Shown: positions 43,921 through 52,780 of the stretch, piece by piece
Layout: every line of letters starts with the position of its first letter
Position numbering within the stretch: the first letter of the stretch is position 1
NCBI RefSeq assembly: GCF_000192865.1
Contig: NC_015276.1
Location: forward strand, 4,620,317-4,684,316
Source: Marinomonas mediterranea MMB-1
GTDB taxonomy: Bacteria > Pseudomonadota > Gammaproteobacteria > Pseudomonadales > Marinomonadaceae
Length of the DNA stretch: 64,000 bases
Reading direction: 5' to 3'
Made by a program: the position numbers and the translations under genes
The notes under the pieces: generated by a model
Databases searched by the model: none
Told to the model about the DNA's origin: nothing
Seen by the model: the letters and a program-made list of their open reading frames with translations, nothing else

Positions 43921-44601
43921 ATGAGCGCAAAAGACAGGTTAAAAAAATTCAGGGAAAATCAGGGGCTTACGAGACGAGAAATGGCCGATTTCCTAGGTGT
44001 AAAGCCATCTAAGGTGCAGGACATCGAAACAGGGAAACAGCGCATTAATGAAGATTTCCTAATACTCGTTTCTGAGAAATGCAGCATCGATGTTGGCTAC
44101 CTTATTACAGGCCAGCACCGTAGCGAGACAATGGTATCAGAGCCTAACGCCGCTCAAGCCCCTTCTAAGAAAGAAGAAGACCTTGTGTATATTCCTCAGT
44201 TCGATATTGAGTTATCTGCGGGAACCGGTGCGTACCCAGCCGACCATCCCTTAGCGATTGCCTCATTGCCTTTCTCATCCAACTGGCTTCTGAAAAAAGG
44301 ATTGCAAGCTCATAACCTTAAACTACTGCGTGTCATGGGGGATTCAATGGAGCCCTTATTAAAAGACAAAGACATGGTCATGATCGACACAAGCAGAGTA
44401 AAGCCAACGGAAGCGATGCCCTTTGCCGTGCGTTTAGACGGGGATTTGTTAGTCAAAGGCATACAAAGACAAGGCGACGGCAGTTTGATTTTAGTTAGCC
44501 GAAATAAAGCCTATAACGACTTGATCATCAACAGCAAACAACCGCCTGAGGATTTCGCCATCATTGGAGCCGTTGTGTGGCACGCGCACAGTTGGATATA
44601 A
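43921..44601 (+). CDS. CI/LexA-type repressor with S24 peptidase domain
   Basis: A 226-residue repressor. The N-terminus is a HTH_3 domain (GLTRREMADFLGVKPSKVQDIETGKQ). The C-terminal S24 domain has the auto-cleavage Ser in VMGDSMEPLLKD and the Lys in FAVRLDGDLLVKGI, with an Ala-Gly bond in ELSAGTG as the probable cleavage site. Such proteins lose activity on RecA-coupled cleavage in the SOS response, so the tail island should be induced by DNA damage. PrtR of R-type pyocins is the parallel. The preferred start is the ATG at 43921 with the usual HTH leader; the frame is open from 43852, and no strong ribosome site is present. Confidence 0.9.
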   Translation: MSAKDRLKKFRENQGLTRREMADFLGVKPSKVQDIETGKQRINEDFLILVSEKCSIDVGYLITGQHRSETMVSEPNAAQAPSKKEEDLVYIPQFDIELSAGTGAYPADHPLAIASLPFSSNWLLKKGLQAHNLKLLRVMGDSMEPLLKDKDMVMIDTSRVKPTEAMPFAVRLDGDLLVKGIQRQGDGSLILVSRNKAYNDLIINSKQPPEDFAIIGAVVWHAHSWI

Positions 44602-44630
44602 CTGTACGCTCGTAATTTGAGAGGCTGACT

Positions 44631-45413
44631 CTACGCATTCGCTTTCTGGGCCAGCTTCTCAAGAACTCGGCTAACGGCAACAAAACCGAAGGTTGCGGTT
44701 ACAACCGTACTCGCACCAAAGCCTGTATCACAATTCATCTTGGTTTCTGTATCCCCTTTTTGCCTGCTTTCACAGACTGTACCATCGGTTTGGGGATATT
44801 TTAGCTGCTCTAAAGAATAGACACATTCAATATCAAATCGACGTTTGGTGTTACGCGAGAAGTTATAATGGCGACGTAAAAAATTTCTAAGTTTCGCCGC
44901 TAAAGGGTCTCGCTCAGTTCGCGCAAGATCTGCAATTTGAATTTGTGTCGGGTCCATCTGACCGCCAGCACCACCAACCGTGATGACTTTGCGCTTATTG
45001 CGTCGACACCAGGCCACAAGAGCCGCTTTTGGCTTCAAGCTATCAATCGCATCAACAATATAGTCAAACGGCTCAAACAGCAGCTCAGCAATATTATCAG
45101 GTGTAATAAAGTCTTCGATACAATGAACCTGACACTGAGGGTTAATCAGCAAAATACGTTCTTTCATCGCGTCTACTTTGGCTTTGCCCACGTTGCCATC
45201 TAACGCATGAATCTGACGGTTCGTGTTGGTGACACAAACATCGTCCATATCGATTAAGGTAATCTGACCAATACCAGAACGAGCAAGCGCTTCAGCCGCC
45301 CAAGAACCCACACCACCAATGCCAATCACACATACGTGGGCAGTTTGAAAATACTCATAGGCGGATTGACCATAAAGGCGGCTGATACCGCCGAAACGTG
45401 GATCGATACTCAC
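44631..45413 (-). CDS. tcdA: tRNA threonylcarbamoyladenosine dehydratase TcdA (CsdL)
   Basis: A 260-residue E1-like enzyme that cyclises t6A at position 37 of tRNA with ATP. VCVIGIGGVGSWAAEALARSG is the ATP-binding loop, DMDDVCVTNTNRQIHAL follows, and CDTGFGASTVVTATFG lies near the C-terminus. In E. coli the product works with CsdA and CsdE. Here it is separated from csdAE by the tail island. Convergent with the repressor gene, 29 bp apart. Confidence 0.94.
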   Translation of the reverse strand: MSIDPRFGGISRLYGQSAYEYFQTAHVCVIGIGGVGSWAAEALARSGIGQITLIDMDDVCVTNTNRQIHALDGNVGKAKVDAMKERILLINPQCQVHCIEDFITPDNIAELLFEPFDYIVDAIDSLKPKAALVAWCRRNKRKVITVGGAGGQMDPTQIQIADLARTERDPLAAKLRNFLRRHYNFSRNTKRRFDIECVYSLEQLKYPQTDGTVCESRQKGDTETKMNCDTGFGASTVVTATFGFVAVSRVLEKLAQKANA

Positions 45414-45523
45414 GCGATTAAGACTCCTCGATTTGAACTTTTTTCGTTAGAATAGCCGCTTGGCTTTTGAATCACTTTGACGGTGCATTTTAACAATAAT
45501 ACGACGATGAGTTCATAAAACTT

Positions 45524-46264
45524 ATGCTTGAACACGCTTTAGAACAACTTGGCCTGACCGCTCGTGAAACAAAACTGTATCAAAGCCTTCTTAAACTTGG
45601 CCCCGCGTCTATTCGAGATATTGCAGAGCATGCAGGCATCAATCGCGGCACAACGTATGAATCACTCAAGCTACTGCAAGCAAAAGGCGTTGTGAGTTAC
45701 TTCCCAAAAGGAAAACGACGATTTTTTACGGCGGAAAACCCGGAAGTTTTATTGAGTTTAGCAGAAGAAAAACGCCAAAAACTCGATAAAACCATAGACT
45801 CATTAAAAAGCACCATCATCCCTGAGCTGATCCAGCAACAACCTCATTTTTATCATACTGACGTTCGCTATTACGAAGGGGACGACGGTATCGAATGGGT
45901 ACTTCGAGATATTCTTAATGTTGTGTCAAAACAAGACCACAAAGAATATTGTGTCTTCTCCTCGAAACCGATTCGACCTTACCTTTACCGACCGTTTCCG
46001 AACTACACCAAGCAACGAGTCAAGCTGGGCATCAACGTAAAAGTGATTGCACTTGGAGACGGCGGTGAAGACGCCGAGCTGTCAGAACGTAAATGGATTA
46101 AAACCGACGGTAAAACAGAGGCAAGCTATATCGCGATTTATCCACCTAAATGCGCCTTTATCTCACTCGCCAGCGATAACTTTCCATCTGCGGTGGTCAT
46201 GGAATCTGAAGATATTGCCAAAGCACAGAAACTCATTTTCGATACGCTTTGGAAGTTACTGTAA
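45524..46264 (+). CDS. TrmB-family transcriptional regulator
   Basis: A 246-residue protein with an N-terminal TrmB winged helix (LEQLGLTARETKLYQSLLKLGPASIRDIAEHAGINRGTTYESLKLLQ in two blocks, residues 6-54). A PLD-like C-terminal domain starts at about 105 (DVRYYEGDDGIEWVLRDILN). Members of the family bind sugars or other ligands. No linked transport genes suggest a target here. It is divergent from tcdA and ends 27 bp from the extra atpC gene. Confidence 0.85.
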   Translation: MLEHALEQLGLTARETKLYQSLLKLGPASIRDIAEHAGINRGTTYESLKLLQAKGVVSYFPKGKRRFFTAENPEVLLSLAEEKRQKLDKTIDSLKSTIIPELIQQQPHFYHTDVRYYEGDDGIEWVLRDILNVVSKQDHKEYCVFSSKPIRPYLYRPFPNYTKQRVKLGINVKVIALGDGGEDAELSERKWIKTDGKTEASYIAIYPPKCAFISLASDNFPSAVVMESEDIAKAQKLIFDTLWKLL

Positions 46265-46291
46265 GCACGCGGCTCGCGCCGCACCCACAAC

Positions 46292-46711
46292 CTAACCTTT
46301 GTTCTTCAAGGCTTGAATGGCTTTCAGTCGAGCAAGCGCATCATCAAGCTCTTTCATAGCTTTGGCATGGTCAATATCATCAGCGCTGTCACCTAGCATT
46401 TTTTCGGCATTTTGCTTAGCGTCCAGTGCCGCCTCTTCATCCAGCTGGCTTGCTCTGACCGCGACATCCGCTAGAACGATCGCTTGATCAGGTTGAACCT
46501 CGAGAAACCCACCTGACAAGAAGAGTATTTCTTCTTCACCGTTCTCTTTCATTAGCCTTGCTGGACCTGGTGGCAAAGTAGTAAGAAGCGGCGCATGGCC
46601 AGCATGGACACCGAGTTCACCGTAATCACCAGTTAATACGAGGTAACGAACTTGCCCAGAAAACAAAGTCTCGTGAAGACTGACAATACTGCATTGGATC
46701 ATATTCGACAT
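46292..46711 (-). CDS. Second ATP synthase epsilon subunit (AtpC paralogue)
   Basis: A 139-residue paralogue of the atpC at 46977-47393. Shared blocks are GHAPLLTTLPPGPARLMKENGEEE and LSGGFLEVQPDQAIVLADVAVRA, with a C-terminal helix pair (DHAKAMKELDDALARLKAIQ). It lacks no obvious domain. A terminator at 46912-46942 lies between it and the atp operon, so it may have its own promoter. A ribosome site agggatg precedes the ATG. It may be an alternative regulatory subunit or a decaying duplicate; its intact reading frame favours use. Confidence 0.85.
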   Translation of the reverse strand: MSNMIQCSIVSLHETLFSGQVRYLVLTGDYGELGVHAGHAPLLTTLPPGPARLMKENGEEEILFLSGGFLEVQPDQAIVLADVAVRASQLDEEAALDAKQNAEKMLGDSADDIDHAKAMKELDDALARLKAIQALKNKG

Positions 46712-46911
46712 AGTACATCCCTTTAAGACAACTCATTGTTGAGATAGACATTTCAAACAAATATTGTTGCGCCTTTGGCTACTCGATGTACAGAGAGATA
46801 CGCTTAAAACACGATTTTTGTCATGTTTTACATCGTAAAAGAAGAGTTAGGGAAGAGGTTCAGTGCTGTGGACACTCGATATATCAGAAATAAAACAAAC
46901 AGCCCAGCAAC

Positions 46912-46942
46912 AAAAAAAGCAGCGATAATCGCTGCTTTTTTA
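46912..46942. terminator. Terminator after atpC (end of the atp operon)
   Basis: Perfect 8-bp arms agcagcga/tcgctgct (46918-46925 and 46929-46936), flanked by A7 and T6. It lies between the main atpC and the extra atpC. Confidence 0.88.
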
Positions 46943-46976
46943 TATTCAGATACGAACCTAAGAAGCTATTAAAAGC

Positions 46977-47393
46977 TTATTTAGCACGTAACTGCTCGAT
47001 CGTACGTAGACGAGCAACCGCTTCTGCAAGCTCTGCAGTAGCGCGACCGTAGTCGATATCTGCTTGTTGCTGTTCCAACAGATCTTGTGCGTGCTTTTTC
47101 GCTTCAAGCGCTTCAGCTTCATCCAGATCGTGTGCACGAACTGCAGTGTCAGCCAATACGGTGATCTTACGTGGTTGAACTTCTAGGAAGCCACCCGATA
47201 CGAAGATTAACTCTTCTTCACCATTTTCTTTAACGACACGAACAGGACCAGGCTGCAAAGACGTTAGCAATGGTGCGTGACCAGGCATAATACCCAAATC
47301 ACCAAAGCTACCTGCAGCGACAAGAGACTCTACAGAGCCAGAGAAAATCTCTTGTTCCGCACTTACGATATCGCAGTGAACTGTGAAAGCCAT
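46977..47393 (-). CDS. atpC: ATP synthase epsilon subunit AtpC
   Basis: A 138-residue F1 epsilon subunit. It couples rotation to the central stalk and inhibits ATP hydrolysis by its C-terminal helices. MPGHAPLLTSLQPGPVRVVKENGEEE and VSGGFLEVQPRKITVLADTAVRA are family blocks. It is 60 bp downstream of atpD with a good ribosome site (gagagg). This is the canonical copy, as it closes the atp operon. Confidence 0.95.
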   Translation of the reverse strand: MAFTVHCDIVSAEQEIFSGSVESLVAAGSFGDLGIMPGHAPLLTSLQPGPVRVVKENGEEELIFVSGGFLEVQPRKITVLADTAVRAHDLDEAEALEAKKHAQDLLEQQQADIDYGRATAELAEAVARLRTIEQLRAK

Positions 47394-47452
47394 AAGATGC
47401 CTCTCTTAGTCAGGCTAAACAGGTGAGGCTGGCTCACCCGTTTCGCGTGTTA

Positions 47453-48829
47453 TTAAAGATTTTTAGCTTTCTCGACTGCTTCGTCGATGCTACCAATCAT
47501 GTAGAACGCTTGTTCTGGAAGTTCGTCAAACTCACCGTTTAGGATGCCTTGGAAGCCACGGATTGTGTCTTTCAAAGAAACATACTTACCAGGTGCGCCT
47601 GTGAATACTTCTGCTACGAAGAAAGGCTGAGACAAGTAACGTTGGATCTTACGAGCACGGTTTACAGTCTGCTTATCTTCTTCAGAAAGCTCATCCATAC
47701 CCAAGATCGCGATGATGTCTTTCAGCTCTTTGTAACGCTGAAGAACCATCTGAACGCCACGTGCAACATCGTAATGCTCTTGACCGATTACAAGTGGGTC
47801 AAGCTGACGAGACGTACTGTCTAGAGGGTCAATCGCTGGGTAGATACCCAAAGAAGCGATATCACGAGACAATACAACCGTTGCATCCAAGTGAGAGAAC
47901 GTCGTTGCTGGAGATGGGTCAGTCAAGTCATCCGCAGGTACGTATACCGCTTGTACAGATGTGATAGAACCCGTCTTAGTTGACGTGATACGCTCTTGAA
48001 GTACACCCATCTCTTCTGCAAGAGTTGGCTGGTAACCTACGGCAGATGGCATACGACCTAGCAATGCAGATACTTCCGTACCCGCAAGCGTGTAACGGTA
48101 AATGTTATCTACGAAGAAAAGTACGTCACGACCTTCGTCACGGAATTTCTCAGCCATTGTCAAACCAGTCAAAGCAACACGTAGACGGTTACCTGGTGGC
48201 TCGTTCATTTGACCGTATACTAGAGATACTTTATCGATTACGTTCGATTCAGTCATCTCATGGTAGAAGTCGTTACCCTCACGAGTACGCTCACCAACAC
48301 CGGCGAATACAGAGTAACCGCTGTGCTCGATCGCGATGTTACGGATAAGCTCCATCATGTTTACGGTTTTACCTACACCGGCACCACCAAACAGACCAAC
48401 TTTACCACCTTTCGCAAAAGGACAAACAAGGTCGATTACCTTGATACCTGTTTCTAGCAATTCGTTGCTAGAAGACTGGTCCGCGTAAGACGGTGCTGAA
48501 CGGTGGATAGACCAACGCTCTTCTTCGCCGATAGGACCTTTTTCATCGATTGGGTTACCTAAAACGTCCATGATACGACCAAGCGTTTTAGTACCAACAG
48601 GTACAGAAACAGCTTTGTTTGTATTATCAACGGCTAGACCACGACGCATACCTTCGGTAGAACCCATGGCGATAGTACGTACAATACCATCACCAAGTTG
48701 CTGCTGAACTTCCAACACCAACTCTTTACCCTCAATTGTGAGGGCATCATATACTTTTGGCACGTTATCACGTGGGAATTCCACATCGATAACAGCACCG
48801 ATAATCTGTACGATTTGTCCGCTACTCAT
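47453..48829 (-). CDS. atpD: ATP synthase beta subunit AtpD
   Basis: The 458-residue catalytic F1 subunit, with Walker A GGAGVGKT, the Walker B region DVLFFVDNIYRYT and the conserved ERTREGNDFYHEM. The catalytic Glu follows the P-loop in GERTREGN. Part of the atp operon between atpG and atpC, 29 bp from atpG. Confidence 0.98.
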   Translation of the reverse strand: MSSGQIVQIIGAVIDVEFPRDNVPKVYDALTIEGKELVLEVQQQLGDGIVRTIAMGSTEGMRRGLAVDNTNKAVSVPVGTKTLGRIMDVLGNPIDEKGPIGEEERWSIHRSAPSYADQSSSNELLETGIKVIDLVCPFAKGGKVGLFGGAGVGKTVNMMELIRNIAIEHSGYSVFAGVGERTREGNDFYHEMTESNVIDKVSLVYGQMNEPPGNRLRVALTGLTMAEKFRDEGRDVLFFVDNIYRYTLAGTEVSALLGRMPSAVGYQPTLAEEMGVLQERITSTKTGSITSVQAVYVPADDLTDPSPATTFSHLDATVVLSRDIASLGIYPAIDPLDSTSRQLDPLVIGQEHYDVARGVQMVLQRYKELKDIIAILGMDELSEEDKQTVNRARKIQRYLSQPFFVAEVFTGAPGKYVSLKDTIRGFQGILNGEFDELPEQAFYMIGSIDEAVEKAKNL

Positions 48830-48858
48830 GTTCGGATCCTCTTAAAATACCAAATACC

Positions 48859-49719
48859 TTAAACCGCTGCCGCGCCGCCGACTATCTCAGAAATTTCCTG
48901 AGTAATCGCTGCCTGACGAGCCTTGTTGTACACCAACTGCAATTCACCAATGATATCACCGGCGTTGTCGGTTGCGTTTTTCATAGCCAACATTCGAGCG
49001 GCTTGTTCACACGCAATATTTTCAACAACAGCTTGGTATACCTGAGATTCAATAAAACGAACCAAAAGATCGTTTAAGATCTCAACTGCATCCGGTTCGT
49101 ACAAGTAATCCCAGTGGTGTGATAACTCTGTATTCTCTTCTGCTTTAAGCGGCAAAAGTTGCTCAACAACAGGCTTTTGAGTCATGGTGTTAACGAATTC
49201 GTTAGACACGATGATCAAACGATCAATCTTACCTGCGTCGAAGGCATCCAACATAACTTTCACACTACCAACTAAACGAGACGCTTCTGGAGCATCACCT
49301 AAGCCAGTCACTGCTGCTGTTACATTACCACCGTAGTTTTTGAAGAAAGACACTGCCTTGCTACCGATAGCACAAATATCTACGCTAGCGCCTGCATCTG
49401 CATACTGCTTAATGTCTTTCAATGTTGCTTTGAACAAGTTCACGTTCAAACCACCACACAAACCACGATCAGAAGATACTACGATATAACCAACACGCTT
49501 CGCCTCACGTTCGGTAAGGTAACGGTGTTTGTACTCTGGATTCGCATTAGCCAAATGACCAATAACTTGGCGAATTCGTTCCGCATACGGACGAGAAGAG
49601 GCCATACGATCCTGAGCTTTACGCGTTTTACTCGCCGCTACTTTTTCCATAGCGCGCGTGATTTTTCGCGTATTGTTAATGCTCCCAATCTGAGCGCGTA
49701 TCTCTTTTCCGACTGCCAT
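48859..49719 (-). CDS. atpG: ATP synthase gamma subunit AtpG
   Basis: A 286-residue central-stalk subunit of F1 that rotates inside the alpha3beta3 ring. N-terminal GKEIRAQIGSINNTRKITRAMEKVAASK and the C-terminal ARMLAMKNATDNAGDIIGELQLVYNKARQAAITQE (each quoted only in part by family) are the two coiled-coil helices that form the rotor shaft. SDRGLCGGLN is conserved. Confidence 0.97.
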   Translation of the reverse strand: MAVGKEIRAQIGSINNTRKITRAMEKVAASKTRKAQDRMASSRPYAERIRQVIGHLANANPEYKHRYLTEREAKRVGYIVVSSDRGLCGGLNVNLFKATLKDIKQYADAGASVDICAIGSKAVSFFKNYGGNVTAAVTGLGDAPEASRLVGSVKVMLDAFDAGKIDRLIIVSNEFVNTMTQKPVVEQLLPLKAEENTELSHHWDYLYEPDAVEILNDLLVRFIESQVYQAVVENIACEQAARMLAMKNATDNAGDIIGELQLVYNKARQAAITQEISEIVGGAAAV

Positions 49720-49797
49720 AATAGAACTGCCCTTGTGAGAATGTTAATTCACAAACTGCAGAGATGATTGGTGACTAGCAAGCTAGTCACCAAATCA

Positions 49798-51342
49798 TTA
49801 CCAAGTTTGCGTCGCTTTAAACTTCTCAATCGCTGCCTTAAATGTGCCAGCAATTTCGTCGTTATACTTACCAGTTTTGTTGATGTCTTCCATCATCTCA
49901 GCGTGTTCGCTGTTGATGTAGCTTAGGAAAGCACTTTCAAAGCTAGCAATTTTGCTTGTTTCAACATCCGCAAGGTAGCCTTCGTTGGCAGCGTAAAGAA
50001 TCACGCCCATGTCACCAACTGACATTGGGCTGAATTGCGCTTGTTTCATCAATTCAGTGACTTGCTTACCGTGCTCAAGTTGCTTACGAGTTGCTTCATC
50101 AAGATCTGATGCGAACTGAGCGAATGCCGCCAATTCACGATACTGCGCCAATGCTAGACGAATACCACCACCTAGTTTCTTGATGATTTTGGTTTGTGCT
50201 GCACCACCTACACGAGATACGGAAATACCCGCGTTCATCGCAGGACGAATACCCGCGTTGAAAGAGCTCGTTTCAAGGAAGATCTGACCATCCGTAATAG
50301 AGATTACGTTCGTTGGTACGAAGGCAGATACGTCACCACCTTGAGTCTCGATGATAGGTAGAGCAGTCAAAGAACCAGTTTGACCTTTAACTTCACCATT
50401 CGTGAACTTTTCTACGTATTCTACGTTTACACGAGAAGCACGCTCTAGAAGACGAGAGTGCAAGTAGAAAACATCACCAGGGTACGCTTCACGACCTGGT
50501 GGACGACGAAGAAGCAAAGAGATTTGACGGTAAGCCCAAGCTTGTTTCGTCAAGTCATCATATACGATCAATGCATCTTCACCGCGATCACGGAAGTATT
50601 CGCCAATAGTACAGCCAGAGTAAGGCGCTAGGAACTGCATAGAAGCAGGATCCGCTGCACCAGCTACGACAACAGTGGTGTATTCCATTGCGCCGTTTTC
50701 TTCAAGCTTACGTACTACGTTAGCGATAGTAGATTGCTTCTGACCAATTGCTACGTACACACACTTAATGCCAGAGCTTTTCTGAGCAATAATAGTATCG
50801 ATAGCCAGTGCTGTTTTACCGATTTGACGGTCACCGATGATCAACTCACGCTGACCACGGCCGATTGGCACCATAGAGTCAATTGCTTTATAACCAGTTT
50901 GTACTGGCTCATCAACGCCCTGACGAGCGATTACACCAGGTGCAACCTTTTCTACTGCGTCAGTCATTTGAGCGTTAACAGGACCTTTACCGTCGATTGG
51001 GTTACCAAGTGCGTCAACCACACGACCCAACAACTCAGGACCTACTGGTACTTCAAGAATACGACCAGTACATTTTGCTTTTTGACCTTCTACAAGGTCT
51101 TGGTAGTCACCTAATACTACGGCACCGACAGAGTCACGCTCTAGGTTCAATGCCATACCATAGACACCACCAGGGAATTCAATCATTTCCCCGTACATTA
51201 CGTCAGCCAGACCGTGGATCAATACGATACCGTCTGCAACGCTGACAATAGTGCCCTCATTCTGGGCATCGGAAGTCACATCAAGAGTTTCGATGCGCTT
51301 CTTAATGATCTCGCTGATCTCAGATGGATTCAGTTGCTGCAT
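49798..51342 (-). CDS. atpA: ATP synthase alpha subunit AtpA
   Basis: A 514-residue non-catalytic nucleotide-binding subunit. Walker A GDRQIGKTALA, the ALIVYDDLTKQAWAYRQ region and the conserved LLRRPPGREAYPGDVFYLHSRLLERA are present. Follows atpH by 30 bp. Confidence 0.98.
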   Translation of the reverse strand: MQQLNPSEISEIIKKRIETLDVTSDAQNEGTIVSVADGIVLIHGLADVMYGEMIEFPGGVYGMALNLERDSVGAVVLGDYQDLVEGQKAKCTGRILEVPVGPELLGRVVDALGNPIDGKGPVNAQMTDAVEKVAPGVIARQGVDEPVQTGYKAIDSMVPIGRGQRELIIGDRQIGKTALAIDTIIAQKSSGIKCVYVAIGQKQSTIANVVRKLEENGAMEYTTVVVAGAADPASMQFLAPYSGCTIGEYFRDRGEDALIVYDDLTKQAWAYRQISLLLRRPPGREAYPGDVFYLHSRLLERASRVNVEYVEKFTNGEVKGQTGSLTALPIIETQGGDVSAFVPTNVISITDGQIFLETSSFNAGIRPAMNAGISVSRVGGAAQTKIIKKLGGGIRLALAQYRELAAFAQFASDLDEATRKQLEHGKQVTELMKQAQFSPMSVGDMGVILYAANEGYLADVETSKIASFESAFLSYINSEHAEMMEDINKTGKYNDEIAGTFKAAIEKFKATQTW

Positions 51343-51372
51343 GCTAAATTCCTCAACCCTAGTTTCGCAATC

Positions 51373-51909
51373 CTAGGAGTTTATCGCCTCGGCCAGTTTC
51401 GCCAATTTACCGCGTACTGAGCCGTCGATGATTAAGTCACCGGTACGGATAACCACGCCACCAATAAGCGCTGCGTCTACATCACTTACCAAGTTTACCT
51501 GACGGTCAAGCTTGGTGCTTAGTGATGCTGAAAGTGATTGTTCTTGTTCTGTTGATAACGCAAAAGCGGATGTTACCGTAACATCAACCGCTTTTTCGTA
51601 ATTCAATTTGAACTCTTCGAACAACTCAGAAATCACTGGAAGAAGCGTAAGACGCTTATTCTCAGCAAGGTTAAGCAAATATGCTTTACCTTGATCAGTG
51701 ACAACTTCATTACACACTTCCGCAAGAGCAGTTGCTTTTTCTTGCGCACTAAAAGCGGGGTTTTGAAGCGCTGTCTCGAGTTTTGACTCAGACGTTGCAG
51801 AAGCCAATACGCTAAGCATATTGGCCCATTCTGCAACCTGGCCGCTATCGCGAGCCACTTCAAAAGCTGCTTTGGCGTATGGTCGCGCGACTGTTTTTAA
51901 TTCAGCCAT
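51373..51909 (-). CDS. atpH: ATP synthase delta subunit AtpH
   Basis: A 178-residue peripheral-stalk subunit that ties the b dimer to the alpha subunits. RPYAKAAFEVARD at the N-terminus and VVIRTGDLIIDGSVRGKLAKL at the C-terminus are typical. Follows atpF by 11 bp. Confidence 0.95.
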   Translation of the reverse strand: MAELKTVARPYAKAAFEVARDSGQVAEWANMLSVLASATSESKLETALQNPAFSAQEKATALAEVCNEVVTDQGKAYLLNLAENKRLTLLPVISELFEEFKLNYEKAVDVTVTSAFALSTEQEQSLSASLSTKLDRQVNLVSDVDAALIGGVVIRTGDLIIDGSVRGKLAKLAEAINS

Positions 51910-51920
51910 TAGACCCTCGC

Positions 51921-52391
51921 TTAAAGCTCTTTCGCGAGTTGTTCAACTATCTCGCTATGAGCTTTTTCGTCAACACTCGCACCCAAAATTTTCTCAGCGC
52001 CAGTTAGGGCAAGAGCAGAAACTTGTGCACGCAATGCTTCTTTAGCACGCATAACATCTTGTTCAATTTCTGCTTGAGCCGCTTCACGCAAACGTTGCCC
52101 TTCGGCGATCGCTTGCTCTTTTGCTTCGTCAACAATTTGGTTTGCACGTTTGTTGGCTTGTTCAATAATCTCGGCCGCTTGTTCCTTGCTTTCACGTAAT
52201 GTTTGAGTAGCTTTTTCTTGAGCTAGCTCTAAATCACGTGAAGCACGGTTAGCTGCTTCCAAACCGTCTGCAATTTTCTTACTGCGCTCTTCGAGCGCAG
52301 CAATGATAGGTGGCCACACGTACTTCATGCAGAACCACACAAAAATAGCAAACGAGATCGCTTGGCCTATAAGTGTGAGATTAATATTCAC
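51921..52391 (-). CDS. atpF: ATP synthase b subunit AtpF
   Basis: A 156-residue subunit with one N-terminal membrane helix (ISFAIFVWFCMKYVWPPI) and a long charged helix that forms the peripheral stalk as a dimer. MNINLTLIGQAI is the usual start of the family. Confidence 0.95.
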   Translation of the reverse strand: MNINLTLIGQAISFAIFVWFCMKYVWPPIIAALEERSKKIADGLEAANRASRDLELAQEKATQTLRESKEQAAEIIEQANKRANQIVDEAKEQAIAEGQRLREAAQAEIEQDVMRAKEALRAQVSALALTGAEKILGASVDEKAHSEIVEQLAKEL

Positions 52392-52445
52392 GCTAATATC
52401 CTCGCTCTAGTCGTTAAAAATCGTTTTCGCAATCAAAGCGAAATC

Positions 52446-52703
52446 TTAGCCAGCGACCTGAGCAACGAATGGGTTCGCGAAAGTGAAGAACAAAGCGATA
52501 CCAACACCGATCATTGTTACCGCATCCAGAAGACCTGCAACGATGAACATTTTAACTTGTAGCATTGGAACCATTTCAGGCTGACGAGCAGCACCTTCCA
52601 AGAATTTACCACCTAGCAGACCAAAACCAATCGCAGTACCTAGGGCACCTAGACCGATAAGAAGGGCTACAGCGATAGCAGTAAGACCAACTACAGTTTC
52701 CAT
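52446..52703 (-). CDS. atpE: ATP synthase c subunit AtpE
   Basis: An 85-residue two-helix rotor-ring subunit. The polar loop is KFLEGAARQPE and the ion-binding carboxylate is Asp60 in VAGLLDAVTMI, at the place of E. coli Asp61. The usual sodium-binding Gln/Glu signature is not seen, so proton coupling is likely (inference). Confidence 0.97.
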   Translation of the reverse strand: METVVGLTAIAVALLIGLGALGTAIGFGLLGGKFLEGAARQPEMVPMLQVKMFIVAGLLDAVTMIGVGIALFFTFANPFVAQVAG

Positions 52704-52780
52704 TTTAACTCCTAATTTTCACAGTTTTAAATTTCAAGGTTTTAATAAATCGTTTTACTTTAAAATTTGATCTAGCGATC

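Larger units (their letters stand above)
32215..44601. mobile_element. P2-type contractile tail island, probable R-type tailocin
   Basis: An unbroken block of tail genes in the P2 order V-W-J-I-fibre-FI-FII-E/E'-T-U-X-D (minus strand), a holin and spanin-like cassette, an endolysin, an Ogr-like activator and a cleavable CI-type repressor. Nothing resembling a capsid, scaffold, portal, terminase, head-completion, integrase, excisionase or replication gene is present in the 12.4 kb. It lies between csdE and tcdA, genes that are neighbours in E. coli. The gene set equals that of R-type pyocin-like particles. Killing activity is inferred. Confidence 0.85.

Noticed and set aside
32184..44640. tacgcat near 32184 and near 44634 as flanking attachment sites of the tail island
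   Set aside because: Only seven bases match, one copy lies within the coding end of tcdA, and no integrase is present. Chance is a sufficient explanation.
52222..52240. tcacgtga in atpF as a parS site
   Set aside because: Only the palindromic core and a few flank bases match the 16-bp parS consensus (12 of 16). A similar half-match lies in atpD near 48770. Neither is convincing.
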